Shown piece by piece: positions 41,684-53,140 of a stretch of 60,375 nucleotides of DNA. The stretch comes from Paulinella micropora. Taxonomy: Eukaryota; Cercozoa; Imbricatea; Euglyphida. Position numbers and translations under genes: made by a program. The stretch lies in NCBI GenBank assembly GCA_009731375.1, contig BJOX01000062.1:366021-426395 (forward strand), given 5' to 3'. The stretch's first letter is position 1, and each line of letters opens with the position of its first letter. The notes beneath the pieces are model-generated. The model worked only from the letters and a program-made list of their open reading frames with translations. It had not been told where the DNA came from and did no database searches.

Positions 41684-41998
41684 AATTAATCAAACTCGCA
41701 ATAGGAGAGGACTTTTCATTTTTTCAAAAAAGATAACTAAGTTCAGCACAGCAAGAAAAACTAAGAAACAGGTTTTGATATCTATTAGTGTTTATTTGGC
41801 AAAAGATAGATGAGTTATCTTTTTTTTAGAGTTTGAGAGAAATTCAAATATGGACTATTTATTGATTAAGAATGCTTGTATTGAATTTGGATGAAATTAT
41901 GTATATTTTTATTGAAATTAATAGAAAGACTAATTTATATAAAAATAGCCTTACTTTATATATAAAGATAAGTGTGCTATAGTAATACATATAGTAGT
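41684..41998 (-). repeat. Polinton right terminal inverted repeat
   Basis: The inverted partner of the left repeat, starting at AATTAATCAAACTCGCA and ending TATAGTAGT. The high identity of the two arms suggests either recent insertion or replication-linked homogenisation. Confidence 0.95.
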
Positions 41999-42004
41999 AA
42001 GACT
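41999..42004. other. Target-site duplication AAGACT (right)
   Basis: The right-hand copy of the 6-bp duplication, directly abutting the terminal repeat. Confidence 0.9.
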
Positions 42005-42940
42005 TCAGAAATTGATTATTTGAATGAGAAAGAGGATCAAAACTTAGGACCACACTTCCAGGACAAGAAAACCCGGGTAGATAGTGACGCCGGCCCGATT
42101 AACGAGGGAATGTGTACCCGGGTAAGCTTAGATCGCCGGAAAACCCCCTACGTGTGACAAAGATCCGTGAACCACGCAGCATACTGGACAAGGTGTTGAT
42201 TGACGCATAATCTGTTTGCCTTGATCTGCCAATGCTTCGCAGCAGTGCCTGCACCACCTTAAAAAATTTCCTTAAAATCCTGTGCTTTCTTCTTGCTGGT
42301 TTTAGTTGTCAAGTTCTATGTTTTTCCGTGTTTTTTCCTTTCCAACTCACATTTTCCGCATTCCTTCCTATCACAAGAAGGTTTAACCTTGCCTTTCGTT
42401 TTTGTGTTCGCTTTTCTGTCTACTGCTTTCCTCTGCCCATTTCTACCGATTTGGGCGTATGAATTTTAAAGCTACTGCTTTCCCTCTTTTTTCGCACTGG
42501 TTTTGGTTCAATCTTTGGACTTTCACATATGTTGAAGTTTGATGCATCCTCTCTCCCAGGCGGGGTTAGTTACCGTGTGTACTCTTTTCCGGCAAGATTC
42601 CTTGATGAGTCTTGTCTTTGAGTGCCCACTGAAATCCTGCCCGGACGAAGCCGAATACAGTCAACCAGGCTGGTAACATCAAGCATTTCAATTCAGCCGC
42701 GAAATGATGAGACCGATTTCAGTGCTGTTGGCTTTCCTTTTCCTGTTCCTTCCTTTCTCCCTTTTCATGAATCATGACGGTGGGTGCACGTGTTGACACA
42801 GGTGCCCACAATGCGGCTGCGCCATGGTAAGAGAGATATGCATGAATACAGAGGCATATATACAGTCATGCATATCGAATCTAACGTATCTTACATCTAC
42901 ACATCATGTCTTCTATCCTCAACATCCGACTTTGGCGGTG
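42005..42940. other. Unassigned host sequence right of the Polinton
   Basis: I see no gene, RNA or repeat I can support. The minus and plus frames are short, and coding signals such as splice-flanked open exons are not convincing. Base composition returns to the host pattern immediately outside the TSD. Confidence 0.5.
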
Positions 42941-42947
42941 CGCATGT

Positions 42948-43393
42948 GTGTATGTATGTATGTATGTATGATGTACATGCATACATTACATACATACATT
43001 ACATTACATTACATTACGTACGTACGTACTACGACGTACGAACGTACGTACGTACGTACGTACCGTACATACCGTACATACATACATACATACATACATA
43101 CATACATACATACATACATACATACATTACATTACATTACATACATACATACATACATACATATGTACATACATACATTACATTACATTACATTACATTA
43201 CGTACGTAAGTACGTACGTACGTACCGTACGTACAGTACATACAGTACATACAGTACATACAGTACATACATACATACATACATACATGCACATACATAC
43301 ATACATACATACATACATACATGCATACATACATGCATGCATACATACATACATACATACATACATACATACATACATAAATACATACGTATG

Positions 43394-43424
<31 letters not shown>

Positions 43425-44506
43425 TGTAATGTATGTATGTATGTATGTATGTATGTATGTATGTATGTATGTATGTATGTATGTATGTATGTATGTGTGT
43501 GTGTGTATGTATGTATGTATGTATGCATGTATCTATGTATGCATGTATGCATGTATGTATGCATGTATGTATGCATGTACGTATGCATGTACGTATGCAT
43601 GTACGTATATATGTACGTATGTATGCACGTATGTATGTATGTCTGTATGTATGTCTGTATGTATGTATGTATGTATGTATGTATGCAAGTTATGTACGTA
43701 TGTTATGTACGTATGTTATGTACGTATGTTATGTACGTATCCATGTACGTATGCTATGTACGTATGTTATGTACGTATGTCATGTACGTATGTTATGTAC
43801 GTATGTTATGTACGTATGTTATGTACGTATGTTATGTACGTATGTTATGTACGTATGTTATGTATGTATGTATGTATGTATGTATGTATGTATGTTATGT
43901 ATGTTATGTATTATGTATGTTATGTATGTATGTTATGTATGTATGTTATGTATGTATGTTATGTATGTATGTTATGTATGTATGTTATGTATGTATGTTA
44001 TGTATGTATGTTATGTATGTATGTTATGTATGTTATGTATGTATGTTATGTATGTATGTGTGTATGCATGCATGTATGCATGCACGTATGTATGCATGCA
44101 CGTATGTGTGTATGCATGCATGCATGCATGCATGTATGCATGCATGTATGTATGTATGTATGCATGTATGCATGTATGTATGCATGCATGTATGTATATA
44201 TGAATGTATGTATGTATGTATGTATGTATGCATGCATGTGCGTGAATGCATGCATGCGTGAATGCATGCATGCGTGTATGTATGTATGTATGTATGTATG
44301 TACGTATGTACCTATGTGTGCATGCATGCATGCATACATGCATGCAGCACGCATGTATGTATGTATGTATGTATGTATGTATGTGTGTATGTATGTATGT
44401 ATGTAATGTATGTAGTGTATGTATGTGTGTATGTGTATGTATGTAGTGTATGTAGTGTATGTAATGTATGTAATGTATGTAATGTATGTAATGTATGTAG
44501 TGTATG
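42948..44506. repeat. Giant ACAT/ATGT tetranucleotide arrays with strand switch
   Basis: About 430 bp of (ACAT)n with ACGT and ATT variants (42,965-43,385) flips at about 43,388 into about 1.1 kb of (ATGT)n. The two arms form a near-perfect inverted repeat at the switch. Higher-order units occur in the second arm, such as GTATGTTATGTAC repeated about a dozen times at 43,686-43,860. Frames of up to 335 codons here are artefacts. Confidence 0.95.
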
Positions 44507-44609
44507 TTATTCTCTTGTCTTGCTTGCCAGTGGTCATGTCCAACCATTGCTAAGCTTGTACAGACGATACAGAGTACACTACACTCACGTACCTACCACA
44601 CAGTACACT

Positions 44610-44735
44610 GTAATGTATTAGTATGTAATGTATGTATGTATGTAATGTATGTATGTATGTATGTATGTATGTAATGTATGTATGTATGTATGTATGTATG
44701 TATGTATGTATAAACACACACACACACACACACGT
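44610..44735. repeat. (ATGT)n plus (CA)n
   Basis: A further ATGT array (44,620-44,710) is followed by a short (CA)n tract (44,713-44,735). The unique piece at 44,507-44,609 holds no recognisable gene. Confidence 0.9.
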
Positions 44736-44823
44736 ACACAAGATGAAGAGCAAGCAGCATGCAACAAGGTAGTGGCAGTATCAGTGAGGGACACAGTTTG
44801 GGATCGAAGCGTTTTTCATATGA

Positions 44824-44825
<2 letters not shown>

Positions 44826-44885
<60 letters not shown>

Positions 44886-45862
44886 NNNNNNNNNNNNNNN
44901 NNNNNNNNNNNNNNNNNNNNNNNNNNNNNNNNNNNNNNNNNNNNNNNNNNNNNNNNNNNNNNNNNNNNNNNNNNNNNNNNNNNNNNNNNNNNNNNNNNNN
45001 NNNNNNNNNNNNNNNNNNNNNNNNNNNNNNNNNNNNNNNNNNNNNNNNNNNNNNNNNNNNNNNNNNNNNNNNNNNNNNNNNNNNNNNNNNNNNNNNNNNN
45101 NNNNNNNNNNNNNNNNNNNNNNNNNNNNNNNNNNNNNNNNNNNNNNNNNNNNNNNNNNNNNNNNNNNNNNNNNNNNNNNNNNNNNNNNNNNNNNNNNNNN
45201 NNNNNNNNNNNNNNNNNNNNNNNNNNNNNNNNNNNNNNNNNNNNNNNNNNNNNNNNNNNCTTCTTCTTCTTCTTCTTCTTCTTCTTCTTCTTCTTCTTCT
45301 TCTTCTTCTCCTCTTTCTTCTCCTTCTCCTTCTTCTCCTTCTTCTCCTTCTTCTCCTGCTTCTCCTGCTTCTCCTGCTTCTCCTGCTTCTCCTTCTTCTC
45401 CTTCTTCTCCTTCTTCTTCTTCTTCTTCTTCTTCTTCTTCTTCTTCTTCTTCTTCTTCTTCTTCTTCTTCTTCTCCTCCTCCTTCTCCTTCTCCTTCTTC
45501 TCCTTCTTCTCCTTCTTCTCCTTCTCCTTCTTCTCCTTCTCCTTCTTCTCCTTCTTCTCCTTCTTCTCCTTCTTCTCCTTCTTCTCCTTCTTCTCCTTCT
45601 CCTTCTTCTCCTTCTTCTCCTTCTTCTCCTTCTTCTCCTTCTCCTTCTTCTCCTTCTTCTTCTCCTTCTCCTTCTTCTCCTTCTCCTTCTCCTTCTCCTT
45701 CTTCTTCTCCTCCTCCTTCTTCTTCTCCTTCTTCTTCTTCTTCTTCTTCTTCTTCTTCTTCTTCTTCTTCTTCTTCTTCTTCTTCTTTTTCTTCTTCTTC
45801 TTCTTCTTCTTCTTCTTCTTCTTCTTCTTCTTCTTCTTCTTCTTCTTCTTCTTCTTCTTCTA
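44826..45862. repeat. (CT)n, gap, and ~600-bp (CTT)n polypyrimidine tract
   Basis: (CT)n at 44,826-44,885, an N gap at 44,886-45,259, then (CTT)n with CTC and CTG variants to 45,862. The opposite strand is (GAA)n. Long Arg- or Phe/Ser-only frames are artefacts. Confidence 0.95.
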
Positions 45863-48110
45863 ATCTCGTTCAAGGTGTACTAAATAAGCATATATGTATT
45901 CGTGTGTGTGTCTGTCTTGGAATAGTTTCATTCAAGGTCAAGAACAGCCACGATTACGTGAACCTGGAGGCACGACATCAAGTTAACAACCCCCTCGAGG
46001 CCATTAGCAATTCTGTGCTTATTAAGGTAGCAACTTCGCGCGTGTAGCTCTTCGCGTGGTGCCCTGAACAACCTTCAAATGGGAAAAGCCATCCCATGAT
46101 GATTGCGATTTTCTCGGTCAATAGTACTGCATGATTCTGAAGCAGTCATTCAAAGCTTAGACGAAGGCTTTCAAACGGCGTGCTCAGCATTGTCACAGCA
46201 TACATCTTCTCTGAGAAAATATGTTCAAACTTGCATTACTTTATCACGTGAGTTTGAACTCACCCAACTTCCAACCTCTCATCTTTTTCACTCACGGTCC
46301 CTGCCGACATTCAACAGACAAGTTATCCGATTTTGATCTCAACGGTTCTCCATCCTTTGAAAACTCGGGAAAAAAGCTCTCAACTGACAAGCTCAACATT
46401 CTCTTATCAACATATAGAAAAAATGAGTTCGAGGATGATCATTTTTCCACTTGAATGTCGTGGGTAACATGGACGAGGAGAAGACATCGAAGTCGGGTGA
46501 AAACACCAGAAACTTCGCACGCGCAACGCAAACAAACCTTGTATCTTACAGCGCCACGGCTAATAATGTGTCAGCTCATTCGTGTACCTTAGTAAGGCGC
46601 AATGAAATTCATGCTCAGGGTGGAACGAGCTTGGCCCATATAGCTCTGCTTCATTAGTTCCTAGAAATTATTGTCACAGTATCAACTGAATTTTATTGTT
46701 GATACTGATGTTCAAATAAATATATTTCCAGCCTCAAAAAGCTTAATTCAGAGTTATATATGCATTATCCACTTCAGATTTAATAGTAATAAAAAAAGAT
46801 AGTGATTATACATATGTAGTTAGCTCCTTACCAAATGCTAATATTAATAAAGTTTTGCCTTCTATTTTTTTTTGTTGAAATATTAATATAATATTTTAAT
46901 ATTGAACTTCAATGTGGCAAAATGATTTTATATGAAATTTAGTGCAAGACGTTCAAAACTTACCTCACACATCAACCTCAAAAATTTCTTTTTCAAGCCG
47001 GCCCAAACCTTTTGGAGGCGACGGTGAAGTGTCACGACATATATATTGTACTTAGCATGTAAATAAACGCAGTGAAATCGGGGCGCAAATCTGCGTTTAA
47101 ACTAAAATAGATTTTTTAATACTTTTTTTTAAATTTACTAATCATCTACAGATATTGAACTAGTTCCCACACACAAAATATAAATGGTATGTTATGAATA
47201 TGAATTGATTACACACTACATATTTAAAGAGAACTTTCATACGTTCTGTTTCAGTATTAATAAGGTTTTTCAACTAAAAAAAAAGCAGTAGACACATGTG
47301 AATGAAAATTATATACTGGAAACTAGTATGGGAACTAGTCACAAGTTTAAGTTGTGATCTTTTCATCTACAGCTTTACTTTTTTTTCAAACCTTGTGGTT
47401 CGGAACTAGATCGCAGCGGCCCCCTTTTCAACTTTTTTTAAACAAACATACACGCGGCCGCACGATCCGCAGTGACATAATAGGAAACGACACTGCTGCC
47501 ATTTCCGTTGGAAGGTTATAACGTTTACAGTTAGTAATTGCTTTATGAGTGGCAAAGTATTTTATTAGTATAGTCGAAGAACCGCGTAGTTCTAGTCAAT
47601 GTAGTAACGGACGTCACGTAACGAACTTTATTGGCATGCACTGCTGGGATTGGACAATAATCATTGTGTAGTAATTACAGTCGTGCGGACTTTTATTCAG
47701 TTTCGTTACCACCTCTGAGTTTTCAGTTCTGCTATCTACTTGCGGAGTAAAGTGTCGATTGGGCATCGCGGCTTCTAACGAAGTCTTTCAGCAAACAGGA
47801 GTGTAAAAGATACTAGGTCTGTGAGTGACAGGGTAAACACCTAATCAACGGTTATGAGCCGCTGGGCAAAGCGATTTTCGGTACAATGCGAGTAGCATGA
47901 GAAAGTTGATGTCTCACACACCGATGTTTAGCGGAAACAAAAAAGATTGCGCGCATCCCATCTCCGGCAACGAAACACGAAAGCGCCACCAATCCATTCG
48001 ATGTTTATGCTTCGAACGCTGGCTGGCCCACAATATCGATCGCCCCCTTCTTCGGGACAGCTACGCTTTCGTCCACACTCCCCTCAACATGAGCCGGAGA
48101 TGTGCAGAAC
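45863..48110. other. Unassigned sequence left of the Ty3 element
   Basis: The segment has short open frames (for example 46,103-46,454) without domain signals and an AT-rich stretch at 46,650-47,350. The part from about 47,450 may include the 5' LTR or leader of the Ty3 element, but I could not find a matching copy downstream. Confidence 0.4.
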
Positions 48111-48120
48111 GCAGTGACAA

Positions 48121-48465
48121 CCTGCGGAGCCGTGTCCGGATCCCATCAAGCCGCATATTGTGGCTCAGCTAACGTTACCGCATGACCAGGATCATCCTCC
48201 GATCAGCGGCCTTGACTGGCTCTCTATGCACATGGCTTCAGATCCAGGTATATTACACGTCACATCAGATGACATCACCGGGCTATTCCCAGACCCCGTT
48301 TTGATGCTCTCAGAGCGACTATGCCGACAATACTTGGATGAGCAGAAAGAAAAGAAAGCCGAGCCGCCTAAACCAAAGTTCGGCCCGGATACGATTAGCT
48401 CCAACCTTACTCCCCCTCAGAAGAAGAGAGCGCTTTCCTCGAGCGTTACGGACACCAATTCCTAG
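48121..48465 (+). pseudogene. pr: Ty3 protease C-terminus and linker
   Basis: The frame reads PHIVAQLTLPHDQDHPPISG then LDWLSMHMASDP. The 'I(S/L)GLDWLS' box is the conserved C-terminal strand of Ty3-type aspartic proteases. A ~70-residue hydrophilic linker follows (LDEQKEKKAEPPKPKFGPDT) and leads to RT. The active-site DTG/DSG is not visible upstream (47,900-48,120), so the N-terminal half is lost or out of frame. Confidence 0.6.
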
Positions 48466-48500
48466 ATAAGGCTGGCTGTTTTACGCATACTGTTATCTCT

Positions 48501-49420
48501 TTGAAGCTACGTCCGGGCGCAAAGCCCATTTGGGTTCCTTGCCCCCGATGGACGCCCGCTGTCGAAGAGTTTCTCACCCAGTGGGCGGACGAAATGCTTG
48601 CCACCGGTCGCAATAGCTTCGCCTCTCCAAATTGTGAGTGGGCTACTCGGCCGTGCCCCGTAGGCAAGTATGACTCCCCCTTGCAGGATCATTTCAGAGG
48701 CATCCGCATGGTTTTCGATTACCGCGCGGTCAACGACCGGCTTCTCCTTCCGGTCCCCTGCGTTCCTAACCCCGATCATCACCGTGAACTTTTCGCGGGA
48801 TACAACTATATATCCGCGCTAAACATGGTTATGGTTTTTCACACCTCAAGATCGACCCGACAGACGACAGCCGCGACATCCTCGCCGTATGGACTCCGCG
48901 TGGACTTCTAGTCCCCAACTATATTACGCAGGGTATTCACCGCGCCCTTGGCGACTTCCAACGCGCCGTCGACAAATCTTTCGGCCATCTCCCTTTTTGG
49001 GGTAAGACGGCCGCGGCTTACATCGACGACGTACACGTGGCCCATGACGACTTCGACGCTCATATGGACCAAGTGGAGAAGCTCCTGGAGGCTGCAGAGG
49101 CAGCCGGCTGTTACTTCGCCGCGGATAAGCTACGCATCGGCTACAACTCCCTCCCCGTGCTAGGCAAAGTCTGCAGCAAGAAAGGCGTCGCCGCCGACAC
49201 CAGCAAGATAGACGCGATCCTGAAGATCTCCGAACCGCAGAATATTACCGAGGCCCGATCTATACTCGGTATGACTAACTTTATTCAGGTTCATATTCCC
49301 AACTATTCTCGCTTGGTGGCGCCTCTCCGATCTACTCAAGTCTTCGAACGCGGCCCCCGGGACCCAACTTCTTCCGTGAAAAAGAAAAGAAATGCTTTGC
49401 CAAGCTCAAGCGCATCCTGA
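48501..49420 (+). pseudogene. rt: Ty3/gypsy reverse transcriptase
   Basis: Motifs across two or three frames: RMVFDYRAVNDRLLLPVPCV (motif 2), YISALNMVMVFH (motif A position, with Asn in place of the catalytic Asp), GLLVPNYITQGIHRALGDFQ (motif B), and AAAYIDDVHVAHDDFDAHM (the YIDD box, frame 49,0xx). Then comes the thumb (NITEARSILGMTNFIQVHIP). The Asp-to-Asn change in motif A and the frame breaks mean an inactive enzyme as assembled. Confidence 0.85.
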
Positions 49421-49820
49421 CATCGCTACCGATCCTCGCCGACGATAAGACGCAGCGCCTCTACCTTCGGGCGGATGCCAGCGTCGTCGGCATCGGCGGA
49501 GCTCTTCATTCGGGCCCTGAAAAGTCCGCACCCGTAATTTCTTATTTTTCGCTTAAATTCACGGATACTCAATCTCGGTGGGTCACATATGTTCGGGAAG
49601 CTTATGATATAATTTACGGTGTTCAGCAATCCCGTTACTATATCGACGCTAGTGATCATCCGTTGACTATCGTCACGGATCATCGCCCGCTCATATGGCT
49701 ACACCACGCCAGAAGCCCGATGGTTGATGGCTGGGTCCTAGACCACCTACAAACTATTCGCTTCAAAGTGGAATACATTCAGGGTAAACAGAATCTCCTT
49801 CCTGATGCACTCTCTCGTAT
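49421..49820 (+). pseudogene. rh: Ty3/gypsy RNase H
   Basis: Catalytic-type motifs: LYLRADASVVGIGGALHSGP (first Asp), SRWVTYVREAYDIIYGVQQS (Glu), LTIVTDHRPLIWLHH (Asp), and the closing HLQTIRFKVEYIQGKQNLLP then DALSR. The order is the standard Ty3 RNase H fold, linked directly to RT. The frame changes once around 49,400, in an A-rich stretch (AAAAGAAAAGAAATG), which could be a sequencing indel. Confidence 0.85.
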
Positions 49821-50419
49821 TCCTTGCATATCGCCCGGCCACCCACTCTCCTTGGGAAAGTCGAGACAAATCAGCTACTGGACACAATCCCCGCTACTAT
49901 GTTACAGTCCAGTGGACGCTCCTTTTGGCTCGCGATCGAAGGCACCCACCCTAATTTAGACGCGCGCTTTAAGAGGCACGACTGTCGAATTCTGCGCGGT
50001 GCGCCGACAATCAAGACCTTACAGGCCCTTTAGAAAGAGGAGAGTATTACCCTGGCCGATAGATGTAGATCCGTCCCAAAGCGGTTTCAAAACGGGATCT
50101 TCTTTTTGCGCTGATTGGATATCCGCGCGTGATGCGAGGGGCATGTGATGTAGCATACATATTGAGCACGGCGTGGCGATCCAATCCAAAGTTATGAACA
50201 AGCCACACAAGGTTGTCTTCGAGAAAGACGATCTTGTGACAATGGACATTTCAAGACTGTTTCGCGGGAGATGGTCTCACCGTCGGGTATGAGGTGTACC
50301 ATGTCCTGAGGAACGAGTACAGCAAAAGGCTTGTTAAGGGCAAAAAGTTGACGGGCTACTTCCGTAGCACGTTCCGCGGACGGGATGACTATGTCATAGT
50401 CACATGGGGCAGGGCTAGC

Positions 50420-51190
50420 GGTACATATCATGCCCGACCGCTCCCGCCGCATATATGTTCCAAACCCCCTCATACGCAGCTTGTCTCCCATGCTCATTTG
50501 ATCCAGAACCACGCAAAGGTACCTACCCTTGCCCCATGTATCCATCAGCGATACATATGGTTCGGACCCGATGGGAAAGACAGGATGCATGCCGACATTG
50601 AGGCTATCCTCAGAGATTGCCACTTTTGTCAACTTCCGCACGCCCGCCTCAAACTTAATCATGGCCGCTATAAGTTTCATTGGTCTGGAGCCATCCAGGT
50701 CAGGCTATAGGCATACATCATGTTCATGTAGGCATAGACTGCGTACTCGAGCAGTACGTGTTAACTATAGTCGATTTGTTCGCAGGTACCTACTGTTTAT
50801 TCCAGTTGTTTCCGCCACTGCTGAGGAGACCGTAGAGACCATTCTCGCCCGATGGGTCTGCCTTTTCTGCTTTCCGGAGGCAACCCCATCTGACGATCAT
50901 AGATCTTTCCGTGGCAATCTTGCCAAGGCCTTCTGCAGCATGGCAGGAATCGAATGGCTCACCACTGCGCCATAGTCTCACCATCAGTTAGGCATGGTAG
51001 AACGCAGGCACCAAAGCCTCCGCCGCGCCATTCAGGCACTCACAGACAAGGACAAGAAGACTTGGCCCAAGGCCATGCCAGCCCTATCGTTCTCACAGAA
51101 CACGTACGTCTCAACCACCGGCGTATCGGCTTTCGAAGGTATGATGGCCCGCCAGCCGCGCACATCAATAGACATCAATAGACATCAATA
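50420..51190 (+). pseudogene. int: Ty3/gypsy integrase
   Basis: The zinc-binding end is visible as ADIEAILRDCHFCQLPHARL. The core has SATAEETVETILARWVCLF and EATPSDDHRSFRGNLAKAFC (second Asp). The third motif lies in another frame (LGMVERRHQSLRRAIQALTD, with the catalytic Glu). Multiple shifts break the gene. From 49,830 to 50,420 the linker contains stops in every frame. Confidence 0.78.
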
Positions 51191-52087
51191 GACACCTTCG
51201 ACGCTCCCGAGGTCATCGCTGAACGCGCGGCCCGATCAACCGCCGCAATAACTAAGTCTGGCTCGACGACCATCCAGACATCGGACCAACTCGACACTCT
51301 CCGCCTTGCCCGGATTGCTGTCACAGCGTACATCAAGGAATATTTTTCCTTTACGCGCAAGGCCTCCAACGAACAGAAGAACAAGCAACGGCGACGCAAG
51401 CTACCCGATTGGAAGGTAGGTGACCGAGTCACTGTCTACCGTCCCAAACAATCTACCAAAGGTGTTCCCGCCTCCTCCGTTCTTCAACACGACGGCCCGT
51501 ACAACATACTGCGGAAGCCCTCCAATAACACTTTTCGCCTCCGACACGAGCATACCAACAAGGTCCTCCGTAATATCGACATCGCGCACCTTAGCCCGTA
51601 CACGGCCCTGACAGACACGGCTCAAACCATCGACCTGGTCCGGGATCAGGAACACAATGACGACAAGAAGGACTACGCTTTTGGCGAAGTCATAGCCTTC
51701 ATCGACGAAGGCTTACTCAAGTTAGGAATGATCATGGACGAAGACCCCACGGACGACCGCGACTTCTTCCGGGTCCACCAGCTAGGCATCACTTCGCTAT
51801 CCAACATGCAATACCGCCCAGTTTACGTGGAACCAGTCAACCATCCGGACAGCACTGTCACAGAAGGACCGACACATCTACAATGGACGCGGCCTCTCAA
51901 CTCCTGGAAGAAGATGACGCTCGACAGCGAAAACGATCAAGTGGTACATCGGGATATCCAGTTCAAGCCGAGCTTCAACAACAGGTCTAAGGGTTATATC
52001 ATTCCCGAACAACTCAAACGTCTACGCAAGCCTTACAACGGTAAGAAGTACGAATTCCACGTCTTCAAGACTTTGAAATCGAAATAG
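51190..52087 (+). CDS. Ty3 integrase C-terminal extension
   Basis: An open frame continues from about 51,190 to the TAG at 52,085. It has the GPY/F-like module LPDWKVGDRVTVYRPKQSTK followed by VLQHDGPYNILRKPSNNTFR, and a ~170-residue extension (DYAFGEVIAFIDEGLLKLGM, FVDEDPTDDRDFFRVHQ-like acidic part). GPY/F modules help target integration. The extension is longer than the usual chromodomain and shows no aromatic cage I can see. It is the best preserved part of this element. Confidence 0.65.
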
Positions 52088-53140
52088 ACACTCAAGTGGT
52101 TTTTATTTTTGAATCCCCGACGGACTCTTTTTTTCTACCACTTAACTCCCCACTCAACAAGTTAGTGTCTTCTACAGGCTTGCATGATAGTAATATTCTC
52201 ATACCTTAATCGGCATCAGCTAAGCTGCGGGCAGGTCACACAATACTATTACCGCCTTGAACACGTAGTGATAGTGTTGGCCCTACGCTTGCTTCCGCAT
52301 GCTGATACTACCTTGATCATTGCGCTGACACATATACGCACGCACATAATCGCGCATTGATCTACATCTGCAAACTTTTTTTTGATTCATTTTCTTTTTA
52401 TATTTATTCACATATTTATCGGTCAATCATCTGTTACGATTCGTTTCGATCGCAACTCCAACCTACCGTTATGGTCTGGGGGGGGGGGGGGGGTTATCGG
52501 AATGAATACCGTACCGGACCGAATTATTAATATTGTGTTAAACTTTCTTCAAGTTTATGCTTCAAGTTACACTTCAAGTTTCCACTTCTATTTTTAGTTC
52601 CGTTACTCTATTTTTCCGTTTATTTCAAGTTATCAACTGTCATAACTTGTAGTTGTTACGTTTTTAACTGCCGTTCATGAACAGATCAATTTATTTCCCT
52701 TTACCGGTTAGCTTTTTATAAAATGTTAATTATTGCCTTTTTCTCCCATATCTGCTTTTTTCCCACTGTGGAAATAATATTGATAGGTCGAAACTCAGCC
52801 ATTGCCTGGAAAAGTGGCAGCCCACCTGATTTTTTGCTTCTTTTTCTCAGACTTACTTGAAATTTTCTAAACTTCTACATAACGCTTACCAAATTGAAAT
52901 TTTCTTGTTAGTTCGCAGAATTTGTATTGTTTCGCAAGGGACAAACAGTCTCAGTGTCATGCAAGTGTACTGAATAAACTGGAATTGACCAATCCAGAGT
53001 CTTTTGGTGATAGTAACTTTCAACTTGACTCAGTCCCTGACCTCGGAAATATTTTGAGGCCAAATGACAGCCGTGTGTGTATTCAAGTGAACTTGTGCCG
53101 GTTAGTTATTTCCTCGCAGGGGGTTAGTCAAGACTCCCGA
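52088..53140. other. Non-coding sequence after the Ty3 pol
   Basis: AT-rich, with a G14 run at about 52,480-52,493 and repeated CAAGTTT phrases (around 52,549-52,580). It may include the 3' LTR. No gene is seen. Confidence 0.5.

Larger units (their letters stand above)
48118..52087 (+). mobile_element. Ty3/gypsy retrotransposon pol region, degraded
   Basis: Plus-strand fragments in the order protease end, RT, RNase H, integrase and C-terminal domain, which is the Ty3/gypsy order (integrase last). Several frameshifts and stops separate the pieces. No Gag was recognised and no LTR pair was found within the window, so ends are uncertain. The coding sequence is GC-rich compared with the Polinton. 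Confidence 0.85.

Noticed and set aside
43399-44406. 335-codon Met/Tyr/Val/Cys frame
   Set aside because: It lies wholly in the ATGT array; the absence of stops follows from the repeat unit.
44593-45873. 426-codon poly-Arg frame
   Set aside because: A product of the CTT array and an N gap.
46103-46657. Possible genes in three overlapping short frames
   Set aside because: No domain, no splice-supported continuity and ordinary composition for random frames.
46000-53140. LTR pair around the Ty3 element
   Set aside because: I compared the flanks by eye and found no matching long direct repeat; a dot plot would settle it.
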